Positions 22,574 through 34,800 of a stretch of DNA of 64,000 nt are shown piece by piece (the first letter of the stretch is position 1; each line of letters starts with the position of its first letter). The translations under genes and the position numbers were made by a program. This DNA is from Monocercomonoides exilis (Eukaryota > Preaxostyla > Oxymonadida > Polymastigidae). The notes beneath the pieces were generated by a model. The model ran no database searches. It was not told where the DNA came from and saw only the letters and a list, made by a program, of their open reading frames with translations. The stretch spans positions 1,235,501 to 1,299,500 of the forward strand of contig LSRY02000001.1 of NCBI GenBank assembly GCA_001643675.2, in the 5' to 3' direction.

Positions 22574-23946
22574 ATGCAGGATACAGACAACACAAAAATG
22601 TTCAATAGTTTGCAATTGTTATTGCAAGTGAATTTTTGCTTATTGCATTTTTTCCATTTTCATTGTTTTTGAAGAATTGTTTTCTGGATTGGAAGATTGC
22701 AATGAAGATGAACAGAGAAAGAAAATTGGAGAAATGAATGCATTAATGGAAGAGATGGACAAAGAAGAATTCTATTTTATTTTCACGAAAACGCTGTTCG
22801 ACAAAATTCTTAAAATGACAGATGAAAAGAAATTGAATTTTGGAAATACCATTCTGTTGTTGAAACACATTGGATATTGCACCAGGCTGAAGAGAATTTT
22901 TATTCAAAGCTTTGGGAGCTCTTCGTTAAACAAAAGAATTGAAGAGATAATTATTAATGAAAATGAGAAAAAGGAAGGAAAGGATGAAAATTTTCTTGCT
23001 AATATTTGTGAATGCTATCATTTGTTTAACTACCGGGTTTATTGGAAATTACTTGGTATTTGTATTCCCTGTATTCTGAAAGCAATATTGAACAAAGAGG
23101 AAAATGAAGAAGCTCAAAAGGAAAAGGAAATTTCTTTGTTGGCTTTGGGCAACATATACAAAAAAAATGAAGTATGCGCATTTTCACTTTCTTTTTGATG
23201 GCTTTGCTTTTTATCATTTTTTCTTATTAGTTTGTGGATGACGAATTGTATCTGAAGGAAATGAAAGAAATCATCCAACATCATCAGGAATATCACGATC
23301 TTACTCGGCTTGCCTATCAATCTGCTTGGCATTTTTTGATAGAAAGATTATACAACAGTGAAACGTTGCAAATAATTATGGTGAATGAGCTGCATTTTGC
23401 GAGAGAGGCTGCAAAAGAACTGGAAGAACTGTTGAAATGTGTGGATTGGAAGAAAAAAGAAGGAGGAGGAGGAAAAGTTAGGAAAGAAGTGGATGTAATA
23501 GAGAGATGGCTTGAAGCGATTGGATCTTTTTTTTTCTAATGTACATTGCCAAATGTGAAATTTGTTGAACTTATCAGCAGCGTTGGTAGTGTATTCCGAG
23601 TTGCAAAGGATAATTATGGAGGAATTTGTTATCTATGCATTTGTTCATTGAGAACAGCAGCGAGAAATAGAGCCGTGAAGGTTGAACACTTGTTGGAAAG
23701 CGAAGCTGTTGATGTTGCTTTAGAAGAGATTGCACAATCACATGTGTTCGATAAACAAACTTCGGAATGCTTGAATTTTTTCAGAATCCTTTGCGGAAGA
23801 TTGAAAGGAAGGTTTGTAAAGAAGGAAGTGAAGGATAGACAAAAAGAGTTGAAAAGAAAAGTGCATGAAAAGATGGAAGAAGAAGGATACGAAGATTGCA
23901 TCATCGGGCTTCACTGTTGCAAGATTAGAGTACAATACTTTTTCTA
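22574..23946 (+). pseudogene. Oxymonad helical-repeat family, copy 3: nonsense codon and truncated end
   Basis: The exon structure is clear. Exon 1 is 22574-22607 (ATGCAGG..., 34 nt, phase 1, donor GTTTGC), the intron is 22608-22674, exon 2 is 22675-23171, the intron is 23172-23230 (GTATGC...TTAG) and exon 3 starts at 23231. Motifs are 'LFSGLEDCNEDEQRKK', 'ILLLKHIGYC', 'DDELYLKEMKEIIQHHQ', 'LTRLAYQSAWHFLI', 'ELHFAREAAKELEEL' and 'KMEEEGYEDCI'. An in-frame TAA at about 23537-23539, just after a run of T, interrupts the otherwise continuous frame. The C-terminal residues are missing because a palindromic element begins at 23949. Both defects indicate a pseudogene. Function of the family is unknown. 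Confidence 0.78.
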
Positions 23947-23948
23947 TA

Positions 23949-25834
23949 CCCTTGGTGGAAAACCCGGTAGGTAGTGGAAAACCCGGTAGTTATAAGTAAT
24001 AATTGTCAGTTTTTTTCAACGTTAAAGACCTCTCAATTCATTTTAAATGCTTTTATTTTCGTTTTGTCAGATTTTTGTGAATACTAAATTTTGTGTTTGT
24101 TAAAAAAATGGTGTGATTTTAAAGAAAATTATTTTTAATAATTGATCAAAACCATAAAGATGTAAAAATTTGTTGACAAACTCAACCACAGCTTGGAAGA
24201 ACGGTTTGTGAAAAAATATTTCAGCAGAAATTGAAAGCAATTAATATTACTTTTAGCATGCAACAATAATTTTAGAATATACATGCCTCATACCTTTTTT
24301 TCGAAGAGTGTTCATTTTTTGTGATAACCTATCTAAAAGAAAGTTTGCAGTCTGCTTATTTTTTGTATTATGCTTATTTTATAATTTTTTGTTTTGTATT
24401 ATTATTTAAATGCTTCAAAAACGAAGTTTGAACTGCAAAAATATGTGAGTCAAACAGTAAAGTTAATTTGCGTTAAATTTGTTCAACGATAAATGACACT
24501 TTGTTTGTTTGTTATTTAAACAAGCTAGTTGCTGTTGTTCAAATTTTTATTTGCGTTAATGCATATTCAGTGAAATTTTTGAAATATTTTGTTTATTGAA
24601 ATTTCTTCATTTCTTTTTATGCAAAATTATTTATCTCCTGTTTTTATTATTTTTCTTTAATCTATTCTCAATATATTGTGTATGTTGTTTTTATTTCATA
24701 AAATACTTTTTTGTTACAATCATATTTATTGATTTGTTAAATATTGTTTATTTGATAATAAATTATTTCTAAATAATATTGACACTTCGAAATAACTTGA
24801 ACAGTGTTGCTTTTGTTTTTTATATTAAACGCTTGAGATACTAATTGAAATAAAAGATAGTTTTATATTTTAATTACGTTTCAAGTGAAGAATGTTATTT
24901 TTTTGAACAAAAAATTCCAAATAATGAAAATAACAATAAATATAAAATAGCGAGTGATTTTTACCATTCGATATGCAACATATTATTCTACATTTATTAG
25001 AAAAATCACTCAATTAGGTTAATATACAAAATAATACATTTATAATAAATGAAAACAATTCTTAACAAATCAATAAATATGATTGTAACAAAAAAGTATT
25101 TTATGAAATAAAAACAACATACACAATATATTGAGAATAGATTAAAGAAAAATAATAAAAACAGGAGATAAATAATTTTGCATAAAAAGAAATGAAGAAA
25201 TTTCAATAAACAAAATATTTCAAAAATTTCACTGAATATGCATTAACGCAAATAAAAATTTGAACAACAGCAACTAGCTTGTTTAAATAACAAACAAACA
25301 AAGTGTCATTTATCGTTGAACAAATTTAACGCAAATTAACTTTACTGTTTGACTCACATATTTTTGCAGTTCAAACTTCGTTTTTGAAGCATTTAAATAA
25401 TAATACAAAACAAAAAATTATAAAATAAGCATAATACAAAAAATAAGCAGACTGCAAACTTTCTTTTAGATAGGTTATCACAAAAAATGAACACTCTTCG
25501 AAAAAAAGGTATGAGGCATGTATATTCTAAAATTATTGTTGCATGCTAAAAGTAATATTAATTGCTTTCAATTTCTGCTGAAATATTTTTTCACAAACCG
25601 TTCTTCCAAGCTGTGGTTGAGTTTGTCAACAAATTTTTACATCTTTATGGTTTTGATCAATTATTAAAAATAATTTTCTTTAAAATCACACCATTTTTTT
25701 AACAAACACAAAATTTAGTATTCACAAAAATCTGACAAAACGAAAATAAAAGCATTTAAAATGAATTGAGAGGTCTTTAACGTTGAAAAAAACTGACAAT
25801 TATTACTTATAACTACCGGGTTTTCCACCAAGGG
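23949..25834. mobile_element. 1.9-kb palindromic DNA element (Tigger-type ends)
   Basis: The arms are near-perfect inverted copies, roughly 23949-24741 and 25065-25834, around a non-palindromic centre of about 320 bp. The ends read CCCTTGGTGGAAAACCCGG on both sides, flanked by TA (23947-23948 and 25835-25836). The left arm carries an extra 23-bp tandem copy of the GTGGAAAACCCGGTAG unit, which explains its greater length. It has no coding capacity. The same ends bound the degraded DDE element at 46718-49292, its likely autonomous parent. It separates two truncated helical-family genes facing each other. Confidence 0.85.
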
Positions 25835-25836
25835 TA

Positions 25837-26330
25837 TATTCTGGGAAGGTTGCTCAATGTCAGAAAAGCCATTTCGGCTTCTGTTTTTGTTTCCTCTTCT
25901 TCTTCTTTGTTCAACGCAGATTTCAAAAGACAAGGCAAACAAATAACAAGCAAATTTCTAGGAATTATGCGCTCAAATATCAATACATAGCATTCACAAA
26001 GATCAATAAGAAGCTTTTCATTCTTTCCTTCTTTTTTCTTTTCTTCTTCAATCATCATCTTCTCTAATCTTTTGCTCAACAGAGAATCTTTAAAAGGATG
26101 ATACCACATGCCTTTCAATTTTATCCAATATCCAACATGCTTCAACAGCGCAAGTTCATCATCAAATGGGATTTTCTTTTCTTCAATCATTTTGTGGATT
26201 TTATTGAACAACTCTTTCGTGAAAACAGATCTGAAATCATTTTCATTCATTTCATCAATAACTCCATTTATTTTAATGATTATCTGTTTCTGTTCTTCCT
26301 CATCGTTATATTTCAGCTCAGAAAGCAATT
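25837..26330 (-). pseudogene. Oxymonad helical-repeat family, copy 4: N-terminal half only
   Basis: The minus-strand frame carries 'LLSELKYNDEEEQ', 'LALLKHVGYW', 'LLIDLCECYVLIF' and 'EAEMAFLTLSNLP'. It begins after a family-typical acceptor (GAAG, AG at 26332-26331) and ends at 'RIY', where the palindromic element starts. That is the exon 2-intron junction of the family. The C-terminal half is not on the other side of the element; copy 3's 3' end is there instead. No first exon with ATG was found upstream. It is a gene fragment. Confidence 0.72.
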
Positions 26331-26352
26331 CTTCATTCAAAAAAAGATACAA

Positions 26353-27575
26353 TCATAATCATTAAAAATTGTTTTCAAGAACTCTTGAAAACCTCTGAAT
26401 TTCCAACTCTCTTTCCCGATCAGTGTTTTTACAAACGCAATGCAACTATAAAATATCCTCATCATTTTTATTAAAATAAAAAGCAATTCACGATGTATTG
26501 AAAAAATATAAAATATATATTTTCATTGCAAATATTTCTAATTGTGTGTGCACTGCATTTTCTGAGATATAAATATTCTGCAATGCATTGTGAAAAAGAA
26601 AAACATTTGACTAATTGTGCTTGTTGTTATGGTTGTTTTGATCTGATTGTTTTATCTGGAGCAATATCAATTCACAAAATGATATAACAGTGAATGAATT
26701 TGTAGTACAAAATTTGGAATGTTGTTTCCTGTGGTTGTGAAAGGCGGTGATGGAGGCTCAACGAATTTTGGCGTCGAATAATATTTTTTGAGATTTTCAC
26801 GAACAAGGAATGACAACAAGATATAAAAAGAATGCTAAAAACAAAATGTGTGTTCTTTCAAAATTGAAATTAATTGCGAAGATGTTTCTATCTGAACTCA
26901 ATCCACATTCCAAGAATCTTATCAATAATGTCAATTGAGACTATTGATGTGCAGAAAAATACGATTGGAATGGAGTTGCTAATTTGTTAACATTTTGGAA
27001 ATAAATGAATGTGAGAAATTGTTGTGCTTTTCACTATAAAAATATGGAACAAGAAGTGAAAACGAGTTCGACTAATATTTATTTTAAATTAAGATTTGTG
27101 AATGGAATTTTATCGAAAAAGAGGGATAAATCTTAATAATAAAGCATTCTGGAAGAAAATGCAGGGGGAGCAGATTTTTTTTGTTTTTGTACAAGAAAAG
27201 TGGATGACAATAGGAAAGCTGGATATTTATTGTGAAAAATGGTTTCGAAAGAAGGAATTCATTAAAAGGGAATGAAATGATAAAGAAGGATCAAGACAAA
27301 TCACAAAAAAGAAAGATAAACATCCATCAATCACAAAGATGAAAATTCCGCTGAAAAAGAGATGGTTATGAAGAAGAAGGAAGAGGTGTCGGGAAACTTT
27401 TCAACTTCAAAAAAGAAAAGTGGGGGGTTGTTTCAAAAAACGAAGAAAAGGAACACAACACTGATATACAAGATAATTGAAACGAAGAGATGAAAAAATA
27501 TGTGAAAAAGAAAAAAAACGATAAATGATGTGGCAAATTGTGAAACCGTCTTTGACAATTATGAATATATGACTC
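26353..27575. other. Intergenic region resembling the 5' flank of helical copy 1
   Basis: There is no gene. Several blocks resemble 7400-8260 in the same relative position upstream of a helical-family gene, for example around 26690-26760 and 27090-27260. It looks like a diverged segmental duplicate. Confidence 0.45.
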
Positions 27576-29005
27576 TTAAGGAAGAATGAAATAATTATTG
27601 AGATGCTTTAACAATTCCCAATCTAAATAACTTCTCAAAGCCAGTCTATAGAAGCTAATGATAATGTCTTCATATCCATCTTCTTCCAGCTTCTCGCGCA
27701 TCTTTCTTTGAAACATCATTTTTTGCTTTGCCTTTCCATTCAGCTTGCTTCGGACAATCCAAAGAAATGAAATCACTCCATTCACCTTTTCCTTTTCACT
27801 CCTCATTATTCTCGAAAGATTTTCAAACACACTCTTGCTATTTGTCGAAACTTCATTGTCAATCGTTGGCTGATGCAGTTCCTCCAGTATAAAGTCAATT
27901 GCCTCTTTATGAAAACAATCAACATATTCTGTTTTCTGAAACATTTCTTTCACATATAATGTGAAGCATTTCACATATATCATTCTGAAGTTTTTCTTTG
28001 CTGCTCTGCATATATCTGCAATATTTGTTATTAGTCTTTCGTATTCTTCTTTTTGAAATTTCAAACAGTAAAAATTATCATCCAACATATTAAGCCATCT
28101 GTTTATTATACTTACTTCATAATGATAAAATTCTTTTTCCTTCCAAACCACGCTTTCTCTCAGTTCATCCAACTCTTTTGCTGCCTCTCGTGCAAAATGC
28201 AGATCTTTCACAATCACTTCTTCCAAACTTCTGTCTTTGTTCATTCTTTTGACAAAAAACTGTCAAGCCGATTGATACGCGATTCGTGTCAAGTTGCTAT
28301 GCTTTTGGTGATGCAAAATAATCTCTTTGATTTCATTCAAACACAGTTCTTTATCCAATTCCTAATAAAAGCAAAACAATACAAAAAATTTATAATATCA
28401 AAAATGGGAATAGAAAAGCTCATACAAAATAGATAATGTAACTCAAAGATAGAAAAGCCATTTCCACTTCTTTTCGAGTTTCCTCTCTTTCCTCTTTGTG
28501 CAACGCAGCTTTCAACAGGCAAGGCACACGTATCAAAATCAACTCTGAAGAAGCCCACCCATTCAACAATAGATAGCATTCGCAAAGATCAATTAAAAGT
28601 CTTTTGTTCTTTTCTTCTTCAAAAATCATCTTCTCAAATCTTCTTCTAATTTCAGAATCATTAAAACCACTACTCCACATGTTTTTCAGTGTCTTCAAAT
28701 ATCCAGCATGCTTCAGCAGCAAAATTGCACTTTCCATTGTCATTTTCTTTTCTTCAATCATTTTGTATATTTTGTCGAACATTCTTGTTGTGAAAACAGA
28801 TTTATGTTCTTCCATATTCATTCCATCAACTATTTCATTTATCTCAGGGATTTTCTGTTTCTGCTCAATTTCAGTGCAATCTTCAAGCTCAGAAAACAAT
28901 TCTAAAAAAAAAATAAAATTAAAAATAAAATCGCAACTATCAAGAATTCAAATGTAACAATGAGCACAAACCATTAAACCTATTGGTTACACTCGTTGTC
29001 TGCAT
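27576..29005 (-). pseudogene. Oxymonad helical-repeat family, copy 5: full length with one in-frame TGA
   Basis: Three exons were read on the minus strand: exon 1 29005-28972 (34 nt, 'MQTTSVTNRFN', phase 1), exon 2 28901-28426 and exon 3 28361-27576. The introns are 28971-28902 (GTTTGTG...TTTAG) and 28425-28362 (GTATGAG...TTAG). Motifs are 'LFSELEDCTEIEQKQK', 'ILLLKHAGY', 'LLIDLCECYLLLNG', 'LDKELCLNEIKEII', 'DLHFAREAAKELDEL' and the ending 'NNYFILP'. The codon at 28265-28263 is TGA where the family has Trp in 'YQSAW'. The rest is open to the stop, so this is a recently inactivated paralogue, or less likely a readthrough site. It gives the best exon model for the family. Confidence 0.78.
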
Positions 29006-31897
29006 TTTTGAAAGCACATTGCAGACAGAAAACAACGAAAATTCGTCATTTGATTTAAATTCAGATATCATTGGAAAGAAGAAATCGGCGCAAAACAAAA
29101 ACTCAAAGCAACCATGAAAGCATAAGTTGTTATACCATTCTGCGTTGTTAGTGTTATTTGGTAAGTTGTCACAAAGAAAGACAGAAAAAGCGATTAAACT
29201 ATTTTCGTGTTTTCAGTAATGGATATTCAGATCATATAATTTGAAAGAACAAAAATATTCCTTGCCAAAATGAGAGTTGGTTACGAAATCTATCTTGTGG
29301 AATATGCGATATTATTTTGAGAGGTTGCGCGAGACAGCGAGGGAGAGGCATCAATGATGGAATTGGGTGAGACGATTTCTATGAAAAGCATCATTGAAGG
29401 AAATTCAACTTTTTTTTTAAAATCAAAATATTTGCGTGTATGCGTTTTTTATTCTTCCTGTTTGTTTAGAAGATGTTTTTATAAACCATCTTTTCAGATT
29501 CCAAGAATCTGATTAATTTTCAAAATAGCTAATTTTTTGTTTTTCTGAGGAGAACATCAGATGAGTGCTGGATATCGAAATACAATCAGCAGATCGGAAT
29601 TGCATATTTTTTGAACTCAAATAGAACAGGGGAAGAAAAACAAATTCGATTTCGAAGCATTTGGATGAGAGGAAATAGAAGAAGAATGCCAACAATTTTT
29701 CACCACTGGGAAAGAATAAAATTCGGAGATATTTTTTAAAGGAAAAAAGAAGATGATAATATCAAAAGCAGGAAAATTTTGTGGAAAATAAAGGAAGATG
29801 GAGAAAGAAGCACTGTGAAACAATGGAAAAGGAGATTGACAGCACAGTGATTGGACAATCTTCTGCATTTGCGATGCGGAGGGCAGGTGTGTCTTTTTGA
29901 GGAATCTTTATTATCAACGCAAAACTAATTATTTTTATTTTTTATCTTTTCATTTCCATTTCAACCAACAGCATTTTTTTATAATGAGCGTCATTCGCAG
30001 GGACAATCCATTTCAATCAGCATTTTTGCGAATTATGTTGTTTCTTCTCCTTCTTCTCCGATCTCTTCATTGACGAGATTTTTTAAAATTTGACTGATGG
30101 AAAAAGACATTCTTCATATTTGAGAATTTGTTGTCTGAATTGACATCAAATTCTCATATGGCAACACAAAATAAATCTATCTTCTCTTGCTGCTGTTGTC
30201 TGTTATAAAATTTGAATCTATTTATTTTATCTGCATATTCTTCAGATGAGTCTTGTTCGCCTTTATCGTTCATCTCGTCCAAAGAGCATCATCGAACTCA
30301 TTTCATTCCATTTCTCTTTCAGATGCATTTTCTTCATTTTCTTCTTTCGTTCTTTCTTCTGCACTGCTGCAACAAGAATTTTTTTTTGTGAAAGCAGTTA
30401 TTGTGTTTAACTCTGATCATTCAGCATGTGTTTCTTATTCTTCAAATTCTTATTCAGTTTCGAATTTTTCTTCTCCTCTTCTTCTCCTTCTTCTGTTTCT
30501 GTTTCTGTTGTTTTCATTACACCTTCCTCATTAACAGTTCATCTTCTCAACTTTTTGACATGCAATCGTAGTTTGTATATACTACTGATCATGTCTGATG
30601 AAATGTTCGCTCATAACTGTAATTCAGTAGTTTAAGTACTCTTGCCTCAATTAAGGAACTCTTCATTGCAGGAAAATGAATTGTCATTTTTCTCATTTCG
30701 CCTTCTATCGTTCTATTTGTATATGAGTAATTTTGGAGATTGATCTTTTCTTGATGCTGTAAATATCCGCAAATGGGTTTTATTTGTTGCAATATCTGCT
30801 TTTCGATGCTGTCAATCCCTCCATTTGTTCTGAATCTGTTTTGTTCTATTCACGTTCTTCTGGAGCCATGGGCATGTTGCGAGACGAGTATTTGAGTAAA
30901 TAAACTTCTGGTGCGAAGTGTACTCTGTTTGCAACTGAATCAAATATCCTTCTCTGCGCGTCGATCTTCTGGCTTGTTATTTGACTGTTTCACCAGCACC
31001 ATTAACCCAAAAGGTGTGGATGATTTTGATTTTTCTGAGCAACAGATACACATAGACATATTTGGAGGAGTTGTGAGATCAGGAAAAATGGAGGAGGAGA
31101 GCAGTGGAATGTGTAAATTCAGGGGTTTTAATTTTGATTCATGATTTGTGGAAGAGAAAAGCGAAAAAATCTCGTGTGAAGGCAGAATCAATGACGAAGA
31201 GAAAATGATGTCCAAATAATCCGAAAGAGATGAATCTATGTGGGAAGAAAATGAAAAAGTGTGTTGTTTCATGAAAATGGAAAGGCTTTGCTTCAAAATA
31301 AGCAAATTTTGCTTTTCCAAACAATTGGGATGAAAAATAACCGGAAAAGATTGGAATGAATGAACAACAAATTGAATGGCAAGTGATGTTTGCTTATCCA
31401 AAGAATCAGATGCCTCTATTCACCAAGCAAGCATCATCATGTCAGTTTTCTTCTTTTCTATTTTTCAAAAAAATCCCTTCTCGTGAAACACAAATGAAAG
31501 AATCAAATGAAAAAGTCACTTTTGAGATTCTTTCTTTGTTGCAATTTTTTTTTGAAGCAACTGTGTTTATTCATTTGAATTGAATGAATGATTTGTTGTT
31601 ATTTTTTTTAATGAAACATTCAAAAATTATCGGGAAAATTATTTCCGGGAAAATAAAGAAATTTTATTCGTAACATAAAAATATATTTCTCTTTTTTCTT
31701 CTCATCAAAAGGCAGAAAAAAGTTGTTTTTTCTTTACGAAATGTATTCTGGAATTAGAAAACTGCCAATTCTAAAAATCCAATCATCAAGATCAAGGCGC
31801 AGTTTTTCCGAGACGAAGCGTTTCAAAAGATTGTTTGGAACAAGAACACTTTTGATAATTATTTTCTTTTTGTTGATCAACAACCAATTGTCTTTCT
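29006..31897. other. Large gene-poor region
   Basis: I see no supportable gene. Frames at 30253-30534 and 30911-31144 (plus) and 30940-31401 (minus) are open but Ser/Phe-rich or mutually antisense, without domain motifs. They could be remnants of a beta-helix gene. The right end must carry the 5' flank of the gene starting at 31898. Confidence 0.4.
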
Positions 31898-34800
31898 ATG
31901 AAAATGTTTTTGATTTTGATTCTCTCGAACTGTCTGTTTGCCAGTTGTCCCGCTCCGCAACGCGATAACAAAAATCGGTCAAATGCATTTTCCGATGGCC
32001 GTTCCGAGGCAGCTGTTGATACCGTTTTTGTTTCTGAAAAAGGAGACGATTCGAAGCAGAACTGTGGAAGTGAAGCAGATCCGTGCAAAACAATTGCAAA
32101 AGGAATTGAGCTGCTTGGGGAAGGTCCTGGAGATAAAACCATAAAGATTGTTGACTCTGCTGAAATGTCATACGGTTTTCAATTTTCAAAAGATTTCAGC
32201 CTTGCGATGGTAGCAGTCTCGGAACAGGGAACGAGACGAACAGTCAATTTTGAATTGAATGACCTTGCTGTAAAAGGGAAGTTCCACATGGTGAATGAGA
32301 AAACACTGACGCTGGAACATTTGACATTTAATCTTATTCCCTTTAAAACTGAGGAGCTATCAAAGGAAGCAAAAGAAGCATCTGCAATTATTCTTTCTAG
32401 AGGCGTTGACGGAGATTTGACAATAATGGATTGCAACATATTAATTAAAAAGTGGACAGATGAATATGCTCCATTTTCGATATTGAGAATAACTGAAGGT
32501 AAATTATCGATCGAGGGTTTTTATTTGGGTTATTTCGGATATAGCTATCTTTCAAGTGTGGCCACGCTACACATTTTTGAGGGAGTTGTGGTACAAAAAT
32601 TGAAGAACCTTCAAATTGACGAAGCAAAGCTTGAAAAAGAATGTGCACTGGAACTTCCATCTTCGTTCGCATTGGAAGCAAGTTACTTCAGCTCTATCGA
32701 GAGGAAAAATGCGGGACCAGTGTTGCTCGAAGCAAAAAGTGGAGCAGATAAAAAAGTGACGATTACTATATCTAAATGCAAAATATCTTCGATTCGATCA
32801 CTGAAATCAGAAAATGGAGGCAGCATTTATTTTGAGATGATGCACCCAGGGAGTGAATTGAACATTCTTGATACTTCATTTGAATATGGAAGGGCAGTTC
32901 GCGGGGGAGGAGCGATGTTTGGTGCGATGAAAGGGAAAGTGAAGCTGGAAAATGTGGAGTTTTGCAGCTGTGAGGCAGCTGCCGATGGAGGAGGGCTGCT
33001 GATAAATGACCTGACGCAGATGGCAGGATTTGAATGCAGAAACGGCACATTTCGGGGATGCGAGGCGAAGACAGGCGGAGGGATGGCAATACATTTGGGA
33101 GAAGAGGCAAGGCTGATCGACGAAATTTTGTTCAAAAACTGTTTCTTCAGAGACAATTCAGCAGGGCAGTGCGGAAATGATATTGCGCTGTGCGGTGAAG
33201 GAGACATTGAAATGAGCCGATCGCCTTTTGACGCAGATTCCTTCAGCGTGACGAAAGACCATCGAGTTGGAGCGATAAAGAAAGATAGAACAATAGTTTT
33301 CCATGACGACTGGCTTCGCTTTGACACAGTGGTTATCGATGTCGATGGAGAAAAAGGAGAAGACAGCGCAGAATGCGGAAGAAGTGGGAAAAGATCCTGC
33401 AAGACGATGAAGCAGGCTCTTTTGAACTGTCTTCCGGGCAGAGAATTTACAATATATACAAGAGAAGACAGCAACAAATACGATGCTGAACCAATGGTGA
33501 TTGAAGAACGGAATGTTAAAATCCTAAACAGAGAAAGCATGATTGTCAACATCATAACAGCGCTGGACGAAGCGAAGGTGCGTCCAGGCGAGGGGCTGTT
33601 TAATGTGCGCAAAAATGCGTATCTTCGGCTGTTTAATGCAGATGTGCAAGTGGACACAATGAGACAAAGCGGGAGAGACAATGGCCTGTTTGTGTGTGAT
33701 GGAGACGGGGCGTATGCTGACATCTACCGGGTGAATATCTCGTGCACAGATTCTAAACAAATTCTAAACTGTGTCTTGATTGAATGCAAAATGGGAAAAC
33801 TCTCTATGAACGAAGTGTTTATGTCTCATTTCACATCTTCTTTTGCACTCGTCTTGGTGGAAGCAGCGAAAGAAATTGATTTATTTGGATTGAACATGGA
33901 CACAATCGCCACAACATGCACAGCACAGTCTATCATAACTGTTTTGGTGGAGTGCGAGCAGCTGAGCTTTTCGAATGGGAATTTTTCTAATTGCCAGTCA
34001 AAAGAACATAAGCTTGGAGGAGTGCTGTATTTGGAAATCGGGAGCTATAATTATTACAGTTTTAACGATGCTGAATTCAATAATTGCTCGTGCAAAAGCG
34101 TACAAACAGCTGTGAGCGAACGGAATTCAATGGTGAACGAAGAGTCGAAAGGAGGAGCGCTGTTTATTAGAGTGGCTGACGAAGTTACAGAAACAATAAA
34201 TTTGAGATTGAATGGAATGAGATTTGCTGAATGCCAAGCTGACAAAGGGAAGTATGTGTTTCTTTCGTTTCCGAATGGAAGGAAGCAGATTAACGAAGAA
34301 TTGTTTGAATTTGAGATGGAAGAGATATATGGAAAAGCGAATCTGATTCTTCTGGAAGAAAGGAAAGGCGAAGAAGTGAATATTGTTGATCTTCTGGGCG
34401 ATGAAGCAAACAGACTGCCATACCATTCGCAGAACATTTATGTTGGAGGAGCGAAGGCCAGCGACGACAAGGTCTGTGGAGCAAAAGAAAGACCGTGTGA
34501 TCTGCTCAGCACCGCCATCGAACATGGAATACAAAATGGAGAAACATCGATGTATGTTACTGGAAGAGTCTTCGTGGACAAGCCGTTTTTAATTGACGAG
34601 TTTGTCACACTGACTTCTGCATCTGAGGCTTCATCTGAACCTTCATCTGAGTGGGAACAGGGATCTGGCACAGCTTCGAAGATGTTCTCAGGTGCAGAGA
34701 AGAAGCGGGGCATTCTTCGGATAGGCTCGAATATGAAAGCGGACAGAGAAGTAGCTGTGTTTGAGATGAGCAATTATTACATTATATTTGAGCACATTGA

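Noticed and set aside
32827-33723. Minus-strand frame of 298 codons over the 1371-aa gene
   Set aside because: It is a shadow of the real gene; its antisense composition explains the open frame.
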